Assembly (NCBI GenBank): GCA_023376005.1
Contig: CM042138.1
Span: 89,221,290-89,285,289 of the forward strand
Direction of reading: 5' to 3'
Length of the DNA stretch: 64,000 bases
Source: Doryteuthis pealeii
Taxonomy: Eukaryota; Mollusca; Cephalopoda; Myopsida; Loliginidae
A model generated the notes under the pieces. It made no database searches. It was not told where the DNA came from and saw only the letters and a program-made list of their open reading frames with translations. The position numbers and the translations under genes are program-made. This document shows, one piece after another, positions 54,475 through 64,000 of the stretch; position 1 is the stretch's first letter; every line of letters starts with the position of its first letter.

Positions 54475-55632
54475 TTTAACCCCCTTTGGCACAAGCATAT
54501 TCCCTTCAAGGGAAACATATTCTACATTAAAAAAAATTAAAATTTGTTTATTCAAGAAAATTCCATGGTGTACTTTTACAAATTAAGAATAGGATGTAGC
54601 CATTTTAGAAGTTTCTATGCCAACATAAAAAAAAACACAAAAAAAAAACAGTTTAGATAATAGCTTTCAGAAATTTATATACACTTGATGAAAAAAAATG
54701 CTTATTTTTATTTCTAAGAACTTCATGAAATTCAATATTTACTGTAAAATTATTTTCTGTTTAATCAGGGTTATTTTAACTCTTATATTTTGCCATCTTT
54801 AAGCTAAATTATCAACTACTAAATACTGATTATAGCAAGTCTATTTCAATCTCATCAAAGATTTGATACTGGACTTTTTGGGTTTAAGAGTTGTTTTTAT
54901 GCCAATAGTTATTATTAGGTTTGGGGGCAGTAAGGTCATTTGTAAAAATGGGATTTGGAAAGGATAAAAAGCACTATGCATACTGCAAACATTTTAGATT
55001 GATATAAAAAGTATATTAACTTATTGAGGATAAAGACCAAAAAGAAAACTCAAATATTTAAATTTACTTCTATTTATTGTATTATTCTGTTTTTTTTTTT
55101 TTTTTTTTTTTTTGTAAAATAATATAAAAGTTTCAAATTTCTTCTAGTAAGCACTCAAATATGGGTTGAATTTTATTAATCTTTTTGTGTCTTTCAAATT
55201 ATGCATTATTTAATGAAGTAAACATTGTTCTAAAGATACAATTGAATACTAAGGCAGCCCAGTATTGTAACAAAATTGTTTTGAAATGAACTGATAACTG
55301 GCTTGTAAAGTTTTTATGAAAAGTATTGTTCTGCATCAAAATCTCTTCTAAGTGCATGATTATATCCTAATGTATTATTAATGATAAAATTTTTGACATT
55401 GTTAATTGGCCCTCTGTCTTGTTTATTGTAATTTCATTGAGACTTTATAATAAAAACAAAAACTGAATAGCATTTTCTATTTTAATGTAAGAGTAATTTA
55501 AAAAGAGACAACTTTATATTACATTTCAGTTCTGTAAACTACTCATTTTACATCTTAATTTTCAAAAGAAATTTAACATTGAGTTGAAATAAATTGACAC
55601 CATTTAATGACACGTTTATGTGTATGTGTATA
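54475..55632. other. Unassigned AT-rich interval with T-run
   Basis: A T-run at 55090-55113. No gene or family recognised in 1.16 kb. Confidence 0.4.
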
Positions 55633-55634
55633 TA

Positions 55635-56632
55635 CTACTGACCAAAATTTAGGATCACCCTAAATTGTTTCTTTAAGTTCATAAAAAGGGTTAATTTTGA
55701 ATGTTTTGATAATTAAATTTAACTATTGTATACATGTAAACTTTAACATAAAATTCAAACAATTTTTTCTCCAAACATTATAAATGAATCTGCCTAAATT
55801 TTGGAAATTTTGTTACAACCTGATACTTTTTCGGAACTGTAGAGCAGAAATTTACAAATATTTCTACTCTGCTGCTTGATTAATGTGTGATTAAAATCAA
55901 TTTTCTGAAGCCAAGAACTTAACAGATTAGTATTAAAAAAGAGCCCAAGTGGAAATTCTTTCTATAGATGGGTGTTCTGAGCATCAGATTGCTAGGAAAT
56001 TACAGATATCAAAAAATGGGGTGTATTATTGCCTAGAGCAACCTGCAGAAACAAACACAAATGTTCACAGAAAAAATATCTGGGAGGTCGTGAATAAGAT
56101 CTATTGTAGAGGATAGACATTTGATCATGTCTAGCAAAAGGAACAAAAGAACAACAGTTCCTAAAGTAACTGCTGAATTTAATTCTACACATCAGCATCC
56201 AATATCTTTTAAAGAGAAGACTTCTTTCTATTGGGCTATAAAGGATGTGTGTGTCAGTTAAGAAACCAATATTGAAAAAGAAAAAAAAAAAAGTTGAAAA
56301 GACTACAATGGGCACAACATCACAAAGATTGGACTTTAGAAGAATGGAAAAAGCTGCTATGGACTTATGGGTCCAAATTTGAGCTTTTTGGAAGTAAATG
56401 CCAAGGATTTGCTCTACAGTAATAAATGCTCAAGGTGGATTCTTTGCTGGAAATATAAAATATTTGCTTTAATTGAACTTATAGTTATTTTATATTCATT
56501 TTGATTTGAATTATTGCATAATTGAATGTAAACATAGAAAAAATAAATACATTTCTTTAAAGAGATGAAACTTCATTCATTTAAGTTTAGAGCAAAAAAA
56601 TCAATGTAGTTCCAAACTTTTGGTTGGTAATG
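55635..56632 (+). mobile_element. Tc1-like transposon fossil, TA-flanked
   Basis: The ends are 'ctactgaccaaaatttagga' and, inverted, 'cattaccaaccaaaagtttg', each beside TA (55633-55634 and 56633-56634). Inside, the plus strand gives 'DRHLIMSSKRNKRTTVPKV' with 'AEFNSTHQHPIS' near 56110-56200 (DNA-binding part) and, at 56294-56422, 'RLQWAQHHKDWTLEEWKKL' followed by 'LLWTYGSKFELFGSK' (catalytic part). The family motif is WTDESKFELFG, so the catalytic Asp and next Glu are replaced by Tyr-Gly. The two parts are in different frames and the last third of the transposase is missing. At about 1 kb it is shorter than an intact element of roughly 1.6 kb. It is inactive. Confidence 0.9.
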
Positions 56633-56674
56633 TACATATATGTGTATATAAATATGTGCATATGTATACATATG

Positions 56675-56961
56675 CAGAGATACTGATAGGTACACATCCT
56701 GCATCCCTGATGCACAAAAATCTAAAAGGATGCAGTAAAATCATATCCATGCATCCCAGTGTTTTTCTTTTTTCTTCCCTCACCATTTCAAGCTACTTGT
56801 AAATATATTTCAATAGTTTCTTAGGAATGAATTACAGAGGATAGGTTACGAATTAGGAGTTTGACGGCTTTAGTTGGGACCCATAAATTTTCCTGGGGAC
56901 TGATTCAAAGCAAATATGTGCATCTCAGGATGCACTAAATCAAAAGCTATCACCATAAGTG
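56675..56961 (-). mobile_element. RepC transposon, 6-bp TSD CATATG
   Basis: Ends CAGAGATACTGATAG and '...gctatcaccataagtg'. CATATG is at 56669-56674 and 56962-56967. It lies 40 bp downstream of the Tc1 fossil. Confidence 0.9.
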
Positions 56962-57173
56962 CATATGTATATAAAAGAAGAAATGTACGAAATAAAAATT
57001 AAGATGCATCCAATTGAGGTGCTATCATTTGATTTGATAACAACAGGTTAATTGAAGTTGATATACAGTGAACTAAACTAAGTTGCATGAACAGTGGGAT
57101 AGGAGTTGTAGTGAGAGAATGACTTGAAATAATTGTGCATAGCAGTCCATTGAAGAAGACATGTCCCATGCAG

Positions 57174-57174
<1 letters not shown>

Positions 57175-57227
<53 letters not shown>
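57175..57227. repeat. (GA)n microsatellite
   Basis: Perfect GA run; the Ser-Leu repeat frame on minus is an artefact. Confidence 0.95.
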
Positions 57228-57228
<1 letters not shown>

Positions 57229-58103
57229 GTTTGCATCCTACTAACCTTTCCATGCAGTCAAAATAATAAAAATGTTAAGTCTCCCCCCTCACTTTCATTC
57301 TTTCTCTAACCAAAATTATGAATAAAGCAAGAATTTATTATCTATCAAAATAAAGTTCTTGTATTTTGGTGGTCCTCCTACAAAAATACTAATCACTGAT
57401 CTATAAAGTTAAAAAGTTCATTATATTGGTATCACAAAGAAAATTATGAAGAAATAGTTGATGATGATGTTTTTGAATCTAGATATATTTCATTATTAGT
57501 GTTTTGCAACCTGTATTCATTACGAAAACATAACTGATTTGTATTGAATAATGTTCACCATTATTTCTATAAAATCAGGTGTTGCTTCCAGCAAATGGAC
57601 CCTAAAATATTTACATCATCTAATTGAATATATTGGTGAAAATTGTTGCTAGCAGCAATTTAATATCATAGACATTGGTGTCCATTGGAAAGCTTTTCAA
57701 ACAGTTCTCCTAATCAGTTTACCAACTGCTGTTGGCTGATTGCCGACATGTCAACCGCCTTCTTTGTACAAACATTGCAAGTTAGGTATTTCCTCAACCA
57801 AGTTGAACACAGTTTGATTTGTGCCAACTCAAACAAAATTATATTGGAACATTTTAAGTTTTACTTTTCACTTTCACTTTCCTATTCATTAATTTTTAAT
57901 AATGAAAGTAAGATTATATGTATATTAATACTGTTGTTACTACATACCTAACTTCATGCTTGGAATTTGGTGTGCATCACATTAAAGGTGTGGAATAGAA
58001 TAGAGAGGCTAAGCTCAGTGAAAACCCATACTCATATTTTATTACACAAATCTACAGACAAACTGTATTGTGAAATTAATTCTTAGCACACCAGCTCTCC
58101 CTA

Positions 58104-58105
<2 letters not shown>
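57228..58105. other. Unassigned interval
   Basis: An 88-codon plus-strand frame (57685-57951) has no recognised domain. No repeat family seen. Confidence 0.4.
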
Positions 58106-58144
<39 letters not shown>

Positions 58145-58162
58145 CATATATATATATATATA
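58106..58162. repeat. (CA)n/(TA)n microsatellite
   Basis: CA run followed by TA run. Confidence 0.95.
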
Positions 58163-58187
58163 AACACACACTAGTATCATAATAGGA

Positions 58188-58407
58188 AATTCTGGACAAG
58201 GCTGTTTGTGTTTCTCTTCAGGCTAATGCCTTTGGGAAAGACACAAATCTATCTATATTTTCCCCCAGCCATGACTAAATAGTAGGGATGAATGGGCACT
58301 TTAACCTTGTTACAGTAATCAGTCAAGGAGAAGGAAAAAAAACCTCTCAGTTCAAACTAGCTATACTGCACTTAAAAGATTGATCTTGTATCGCAATTGC
58401 CCATAAC
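58188..58407 (+). repeat. RepG SINE, head missing
   Basis: 'acaaggctgtttgtgtttct', 'ccatgactaaatagtaggga', 'cagtcaaggagaaggaaaaa' in sense orientation. Confidence 0.7.
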
Positions 58408-58614
58408 AAAATATATTAAATTAAATAGGAAAAATATTTTACACATTTAAAATTTTATGATAAACAACATTTTTCTTAAAAGTAATTCATCTTTTCATGT
58501 TCTGACTTTCCTTAGTGTTGCACAACTTTCACATTAAGTTTACAAATATATGAAAATAATTTAAGGTTTTGACATTTAATATCTTTGAATTACTAGATGT
58601 AAATGTAATGTAAT

Positions 58615-58751
58615 GAAGGGGTATAGTATAATGGTTTGTAAGCTAGTCCCGCAGATCTATTACTATTGTATAGTGGGTTCAATCCTTGCTGGATACCCCA
58701 TACTTGCGACCTTGTGTCACATCCTATCTGTTGCGAGTGGCTTGGGTATAA
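58615..58751 (+). repeat. RepF SINE, first unit of a dimer
   Basis: Head 'ggtatagtataatggtttgt', B-box-like 'gtgggttcaatccttgct', end 'tgttgcgagtggcttgggta'. Confidence 0.75.
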
Positions 58752-58757
58752 TTAGGC

Positions 58758-58893
58758 ATCCCATCATGGTGTAATGGTTAGCATGCTAGTCTGGCAGGTC
58801 TATTACTGAATAACAAATATAATCCTCACTGGATGCCCAATTCTTGTTACCTTGTGTCACATTCTACCTGTGACAAATGGGTCGGGTAAATAC
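58758..58893 (+). repeat. RepF SINE, second unit of a dimer
   Basis: Head 'cccatcatggtgtaatggtt', end 'tgacaaatgggtcgggtaaa'. The unit follows the first after 6 bp in the same orientation. Confidence 0.75.
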
Positions 58894-59227
58894 TTAATGT
58901 AAAGGTTTAATTTCATTTTTTATGGTGATTAGTTGGATTTCTTCATCTTATTCTTCCTGAATAAAGAAAAAGTAGGGGAAAGATAGGGAGAGTGGGTGAG
59001 CGCGCAGGAGTGATTGCTAATCAGTTTCAATCAAACATAATGAAAAGATAAAAAGAAGAGTGAGAGAGAGAGAGTTAAATCCTGATTATTATACTGTTTA
59101 CATATTTATCAACAGCTCTTAAGTAAACATATCAAACATTGTAATAAATGAATTATCATACTGTAGTAAATCCACAGGTCCTGCTAGTATTTTTCGATAT
59201 GAATTTAAATGATAATCTTCTAAATTG
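58894..59227. other. Unassigned interval
   Basis: A short GAGA run near 59061-59075. Nothing else recognised. Confidence 0.35.
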
Positions 59228-59316
59228 CTTTTTCGGTAAAGTATCTGCCAAGGAATTGCAAGATTCTGGGTTCAATACTGGCTCTTGTCAACTCAGCGCA
59301 TAAGTAGCACAGCTTG
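59228..59316 (+). repeat. RepE SINE, 5' part
   Basis: 'tctgggttcaatactggctc' and 'caactcagcgcataagtagc' are the B-box side and start of the body. The rest is missing. Confidence 0.65.
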
Positions 59317-60233
59317 CTAGGGTAATCTTATTATTTCTTCATCTTATTCCTCTTGGGTTCTTCTCTGGTCAGAAATTAGGGTGAGATTCTTTGGGGTGTT
59401 TAGATATTGGAGTACAAAGGCAATTACATATCACAGGAATGATTTCATTTTCCATTCTGGATTAACCTATAGGAGACATGCTTCAAAAGATTCAGGTTTA
59501 TTTGTTTTTAATTGCTTGTTTATCTTAGGGTCAGCTTGACCCAATGCTGGAATTATTCAAGAGGAAAATTTTAAAAACATCTTTTTAATGATTAGCCTGA
59601 AGAATTTTTAAAAATAATGTCGACACAGTTCAAGATTGGTACAAATATTTATGGGTCATTAATAGAATATAAGATGTAAATATCCCTCCCCCATACACAT
59701 ACATATTGGGTTAAACAAAAGAATGATTTCCTTTATTATAAAATGACACTGATAAAGAGAATAGAATGTTGATAAAAGATGAGAAACCATTTTGTATTAT
59801 ACAATACACTTGACATTAGATTATTTTGAATTGAGTTGGCTAAGTTGTTCATTATAAATCTTGACTCAGTAATTGATTTAAAGGAAAAATATTGATTTAT
59901 CATTTTTGTTGGTCTTTGGTGATTACTACAATTTCTGTTTTCTAGATATTTTTTTGAAAATCTTCATGGATGATTAACATCTCAGCACTCACAATTCATT
60001 TTATTTAATTCTCATTCAGTGAATAATTTTGTTAAAGCCAGAATTTGACCCCCCCCCCAAAAAAAAAACAAACCATGAAGCAAACCTAATGTAATATTCT
60101 TCCCTTTATATGATTTCACTAATGAGATGGTAGCATATAACCTATCACTTACTACAAATGAAAATATCAAAGATTTAAGGAAACTAATTCACTTATGAGC
60201 TTCATTGTATGACAGTTTAGATACGGGTGCATG
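59317..60233. other. Unassigned interval
   Basis: A poly-C then poly-A run near 60050-60070. No repeat family or gene. Confidence 0.4.
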
Positions 60234-60796
60234 TGTTATATACCATATATATCCTACTGACATACTCAATTATATAATAGAGAGATATAGATTAGAGATA
60301 GGGATGAGGGATCTTACTTGATATTTATACTTATTGCTGGTTCTTGCTGACTGTATTTCTTCGTCTAGGCTGCTTGTTGACTCTATCTTGTCAGATGCCA
60401 TTTTCTTTGGGCCTTTATATCTGCTGGGGGTTGATTTCTTTCTTGCTAATTCTTATGGGTTGAGCTTAACATTGCTTGTTTCTTCATTTAATAAACACAA
60501 GACCTTATTTTTCTTGATCAAGTTTTATTTTCTTCTATCCCATATTGGTTGATTCCACTGCGGGGAATGAGATTAGACCCTGGGAGAGATGAGATCTCTC
60601 CTTCAAAAGCTAGGTCGCATCTAACTCTAAACTATTCTCACCTGTCTGTTATGGCACTTTTTCAAGGGATCAAAAGGTTATAACTGTCACCAGTAATTTT
60701 CCATAGATTCCCTTGATTCCAAATCAACAGACCCTAATTCAAATATTCCTAGCTACATGTCTGTTCACAATTCATAACCTTTCATGAATAGTAACA
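60234..60796 (+). mobile_element. RepD solo LTR, imperfect 4-bp TSD
   Basis: Starts TGTTATATAC and ends GAATAGTAACA. The flanks are CATG (60230-60233) and TATG (60797-60800), differing at one base. 'aattatataatagagagata' is TATA-like and 'catttaataaacacaag' carries AATAAA. The interior aligns closely with the 34385 copy. Confidence 0.85.
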
Positions 60797-60885
60797 TATG
60801 TCTAAATAAATTAGATAATAGTAAACACATATGTGAAAGATATTTTCTTTTGAGACTATCAAGCTTTAATTACTTCCACCCCAAT

Positions 60886-61228
60886 CTCTCCTCAGTGGAG
60901 TTTAGAATATGCTGAGAGTTTGTCAGGGGTGTTTTAGCGATTATACTGCATCTGGTGGTGGAGCTTGGTGAGTGCAGAGTACTCCTTTATTGGCATTACT
61001 CCTAGGTTGACCCTGACCTAGAGTGGTAGTACTTGTTAGGGTCTCATCTAAGGTCAAATAGATCTGTTTAAAAATTAGATACTTGAAACTATACAAGTGT
61101 TTGCAAATTATTTGTATTAGATAGAAATACTTGATATCCTGTGTGAAAAAAACTCCTACACAAAAAGTGTAAATATAAATGTACAATGCATGGGCTTTCT
61201 TAACCTCAAGATATAATAAATCTAGATC
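60886..61228 (+). repeat. RepB element
   Basis: Head 'gtggagtttagaatatgctg', 'ctcctaggttgaccctgacc', 'attagatagaaatacttgat', 'actcctacacaaaaagtgta'. It has the same 3' variant as 7838 and 8738, with a worn tail. Confidence 0.7.
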
Positions 61229-61232
61229 TGTT

Positions 61233-61274
61233 TTTTTTTTCTCTCGCTATCATCTATCAATCTCTCTATCTCTT

Positions 61275-61314
<40 letters not shown>
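61233..61314. repeat. (TCTC)/(TA)/(GA)n compound microsatellite
   Basis: CT-rich, then TA, then GA, so the outer parts are complementary and could fold. Confidence 0.9.
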
Positions 61315-62868
61315 ACAATGTGACCCATTGAGCTCTGGGTAGATAATTGGGATTAGAGAAAAGTGTGTTTGCAAAGCGAATCAAATCAAAAAAATAAATA
61401 CGAAAATAAAAAAAAAAAAAAAAAAACATTAAAATCATTTTGTAAGATTTCTAAGAAAGAAAGGGAATGTTTGACCTAATTTATATTTGAAAGCTAAGAT
61501 GTTGGCCTGGCTGGCTGTTTATGGAAATTAATATACAAATTCGTTTCATAACTCTCCAATATTTCTCTCCATGTTCACTGAGAACTAAAATATATGACGA
61601 GGAGGTAATCAAGATATACACAGAGAGGAGGAAAGTGACAGCAGAATGCAACTTAGAGACAGGTCAATTTTTGACTTAATTGCAAATTATGACTAATTAG
61701 AACAATTAAAATGGAATTTTATTCAAACCTAACCCAATCCTAAACTAAGGAATATTCTAGTATAACTTTTGTGTAATTAAACTAAACAGTAAAAAAGCCT
61801 TTAGGAGATAAAAATTGATTTGCTCAGCTTTAGTATAATAATAGAAAGATTCTGTAGGTTTGTCTGTCTGTGTTTGTAGAATGACTGAGTTCACTTCCTT
61901 TTATAAAGGAAACTTGGTAGAGACCAGCAAAGACCAAAGTTCAATAAAATCAATACCCTACTTTTGTTTGAGAGAGGATTAAAAAAACTTTACTCCTTAT
62001 TTTCCATAATAAAAGCTAAATAAAAATATGCTGAGGGCATAAATTGATGATATATCAAAAAATTAATTTTAAAAAAATCATTAAAATCTAAAACAAATTA
62101 ATAAATGATAAAACATAATAAAAAGCAAATAAAAGAAAAAAATACAAACAAGAATAATAATAAAAATAAGCAACTTAAAAACAAGAATATTAAAGAATAA
62201 AAGACAAAACAAATATATAGAAAATATTTTATTTTTCATTAATTTATATATAAATATAGATAAGGGATTCATTTTTAATAATGCATATTCAGAAACATTT
62301 GAATCATCCAAGTGGAAAAATAGTCAAATTTGGTGTCAAAATAACTTTTCCCCAAAATTCCCCAACAGAGGTTTAAATTCTTGCCTCATCCTTAGGGTTA
62401 TCTTTATGAAACATTCTGTATGGCCATTTGTAAAAGAATCTTTTGATAATTCTTTTTGTTATTATCTATTTTCAATCATTTCATAAAGCCAATGTTGTGT
62501 GAAGAATGAGAAAGAATTGATAATTAGTCCCGACAGTTGACCTTTTAATTAATTATTAATTCAATAGATTAATTACCAATGGGATTTTACCTTGTATTTT
62601 AATTATAGAGCTTAAAGTTCTGCCAAATACATTGGTGATAGATCATCATAACTGTAATATCCAACTCTATTATGTCATAAAATTGTTTTAACTTTCCAGT
62701 CATAAAACCCAACTTGGACCCATTCTTTCCAATTGTCTATTAAGTAGATATTCACATATTTGACCTTTTGAGATAATCTTGTTTTATATTCAATCATTTA
62801 ACAATTGCTAATTTTGCATGCTAAAGAGAGACTGCTGCCTAACTATAGCTAAATCAAATGAATGCAAC
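61315..62868. other. Unassigned AT-rich interval
   Basis: An A-run near 61410-61427 and very A-rich sequence at 62080-62210. No gene or repeat family recognised in 1.5 kb. Confidence 0.4.
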
Positions 62869-62902
62869 CACACACACACACACACACACATACACATACA
62901 TG
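62869..62902. repeat. (CA)n microsatellite
   Basis: CA run ending in a TACA variant. Confidence 0.95.
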
Positions 62903-63559
62903 TGTTTCCCCTTATCTAGTCAAATTAGTGTTAAAGAGTTACAAGATACTTTATGTAAATTAGTTAGTTTTCACTATTTTTATCCATACTTATTTTTATT
63001 CATCATTTTTTTAAAAGCAAATACACATATGCAAGAGTGTTATGTTACCCTTAATATTTAAAACTTAGAATTTAGAATAAATTTCAAACACTATTCAAAT
63101 AAAAAGTAAAGTAAAAGCAACATTTTAAATAAATAAATAAATATACATTTTTTAGAAAAATATGGTATATTTTTGAAATTAGTTTCAAACATGAATTATG
63201 TCATAGTTTTGAAACAGAATGCTACTAATGGCCATGGAATGCTAAGATTAGTCTCTATTTTTCTTTCCATATTTAAATTGAATATTATTTAGAAATTACA
63301 TCACATTTTGACAAAACAAAAACAAATCTTTAATGTTGGCTAATAAATAGAAATACTTCTAATAAAATCACCCTCTGAATACATTGTTTTTTTATATTTT
63401 ATATATTTTCATACCATTGGATTTATTTTCATTTTCCTTGATATATACATATATATATTTACATATTATGAATGAAAAAATAGTCAATTATACATTGATA
63501 GAAGAAAAAAAAGTTTATAAATTTGTCATTTCTGACTGTTTTCAGCCTTTGGCCATCAG
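62903..63559. other. Unassigned AT-rich interval
   Basis: Nothing recognised. Confidence 0.4.
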
Positions 63560-63650
63560 AATGTTGGTTGGTTGTTTTTTTTTTTTTTTTTTTTGCATAT
63601 CAAACCTTTTCAGTTCATTTAATGCTAAATCAAGTCATTTTGATAAACAA
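63560..63650 (-). repeat. RepA/RepB tail fragment
   Basis: 'tgttggttggttg', a T-run at 63577-63594, then 'gcatatcaaaccttttcagt' and 'tcatttaatgctaaatcaag' are the inverted shared tail. Confidence 0.6.
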
Positions 63651-63656
63651 AGGACT

Positions 63657-63795
63657 CAGCTTACTTAGAGTGGTAACCCAATTAAGTATTGAACATTGGA
63701 AGGTTTTCCCCTTTAGTAGAGATATTTGTTAGATAAAGTCAGTTTAAGTACAAGTACTTGGTAAGGAATTAACTCATTAACAATGATTACCAAGA
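63657..63795 (+). repeat. RepL-like fragment
   Basis: 'ttacttagagtggtaaccca' and 'attaagtattgaaca' resemble the RepL start at 24765. The rest is diverged. Confidence 0.4.
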
Positions 63796-64000
63796 ATGTC
63801 ATGTTTCTTATTGTACATAGCACTTTTCCCATTTTAATATTCACTATACAGTATTTAACATTCTTGTTGGTACTCTGTCAATCATTATTATTAGTTTTGA
63901 CTAGTATTTTTTTTATTTGTTTTTATTTATTCATTTTTTACAACATATTCGGGTCATTATTTCTATACCAGCAAGGATTAAAGTAAAATTTGAAAAAAAA

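Noticed and set aside
1..64000. CRISPR arrays, bacterial operons or prophage-like modules.
   Set aside because: No regularly spaced direct repeats or prokaryotic gene organisation are present. All dispersed repeats fit animal transposable elements.

Overview
The window looks like non-coding nuclear DNA from an animal with a large, repeat-rich genome, most likely an invertebrate. It is visibly AT-rich and full of long (TA)n, (CA)n, (GA)n and homopolymer runs. It carries tRNA-derived SINEs, several unrelated LINE remnants, Tc1/mariner fossils and solo LTRs, and has no bacterial-type gene organisation. I did not see the common cephalopod tRNA SINE and cannot name the phylum. Almost every long reading frame is a shadow of a repeat.

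The only plausible host-gene content is three open stretches on the minus strand (33826-34061, 32251-32471, 21604-21778). Each is bounded by a pyrimidine-rich AG and a GT. The first two can be joined in phase. They may be exons of one long-intron gene read right to left. I do not recognise the protein.

Repeat families (names used here only): RepA (about 560 bp) and RepB (about 360-450 bp) are related modular elements sharing a 3' tail. RepC is a DNA transposon of about 290-340 bp with CAG...CTG ends and 6-bp target duplications. RepD is an LTR of 500-575 bp with TG...CA-type ends and 4-bp target duplications. RepE, RepF, RepG and RepK are tRNA-like SINEs. RepH is a fold-back element with very long inverted arms. 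RepI is an inverted-repeat element with CTGAnGA...GAAAC cores. RepL is a 200-bp element, and RepN is a tRNA-like SINE with a RepB-like tail.

Layout. 1-9.7 kb: RepA/B/C/E/G copies, a RepI palindrome and a RepG split by RepB. 9.9-11.8 kb: two facing LINE 3' remnants. 12-24.2 kb: RepG, RepC, RepI, a LINE-related piece at 17.6-18.1 kb, the 21.6-kb candidate exon and a LINE zinc-finger tail at 23.8 kb. 24.9-27.1 kb: quiet. 27.1-28.8 kb: two mariner fossils. 28.9-29.5 kb: RepC split by a solo LTR. 30-35 kb: fold-back array, two solo RepD LTRs, candidate exons and a LINE tail. 37.5-44.2 kb: dense RepA cluster with a nested LTR. 45-50 kb: RepE, RepH and a RepC with a matching empty site at 53.6 kb. 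51.3 kb: an RNase-H-type LINE tail. 55.6-56.6 kb: a TA-flanked Tc1 fossil. 58-61 kb: RepG, a RepF dimer, a RepD LTR and RepB. 61.4-64 kb: mostly simple AT-rich DNA.

No operon, CRISPR array, genuine tRNA/rRNA gene or intact mobile-element gene is visible. The window is chiefly a record of nested insertions, and its most informative content is the set of insertion boundaries that can be read directly.
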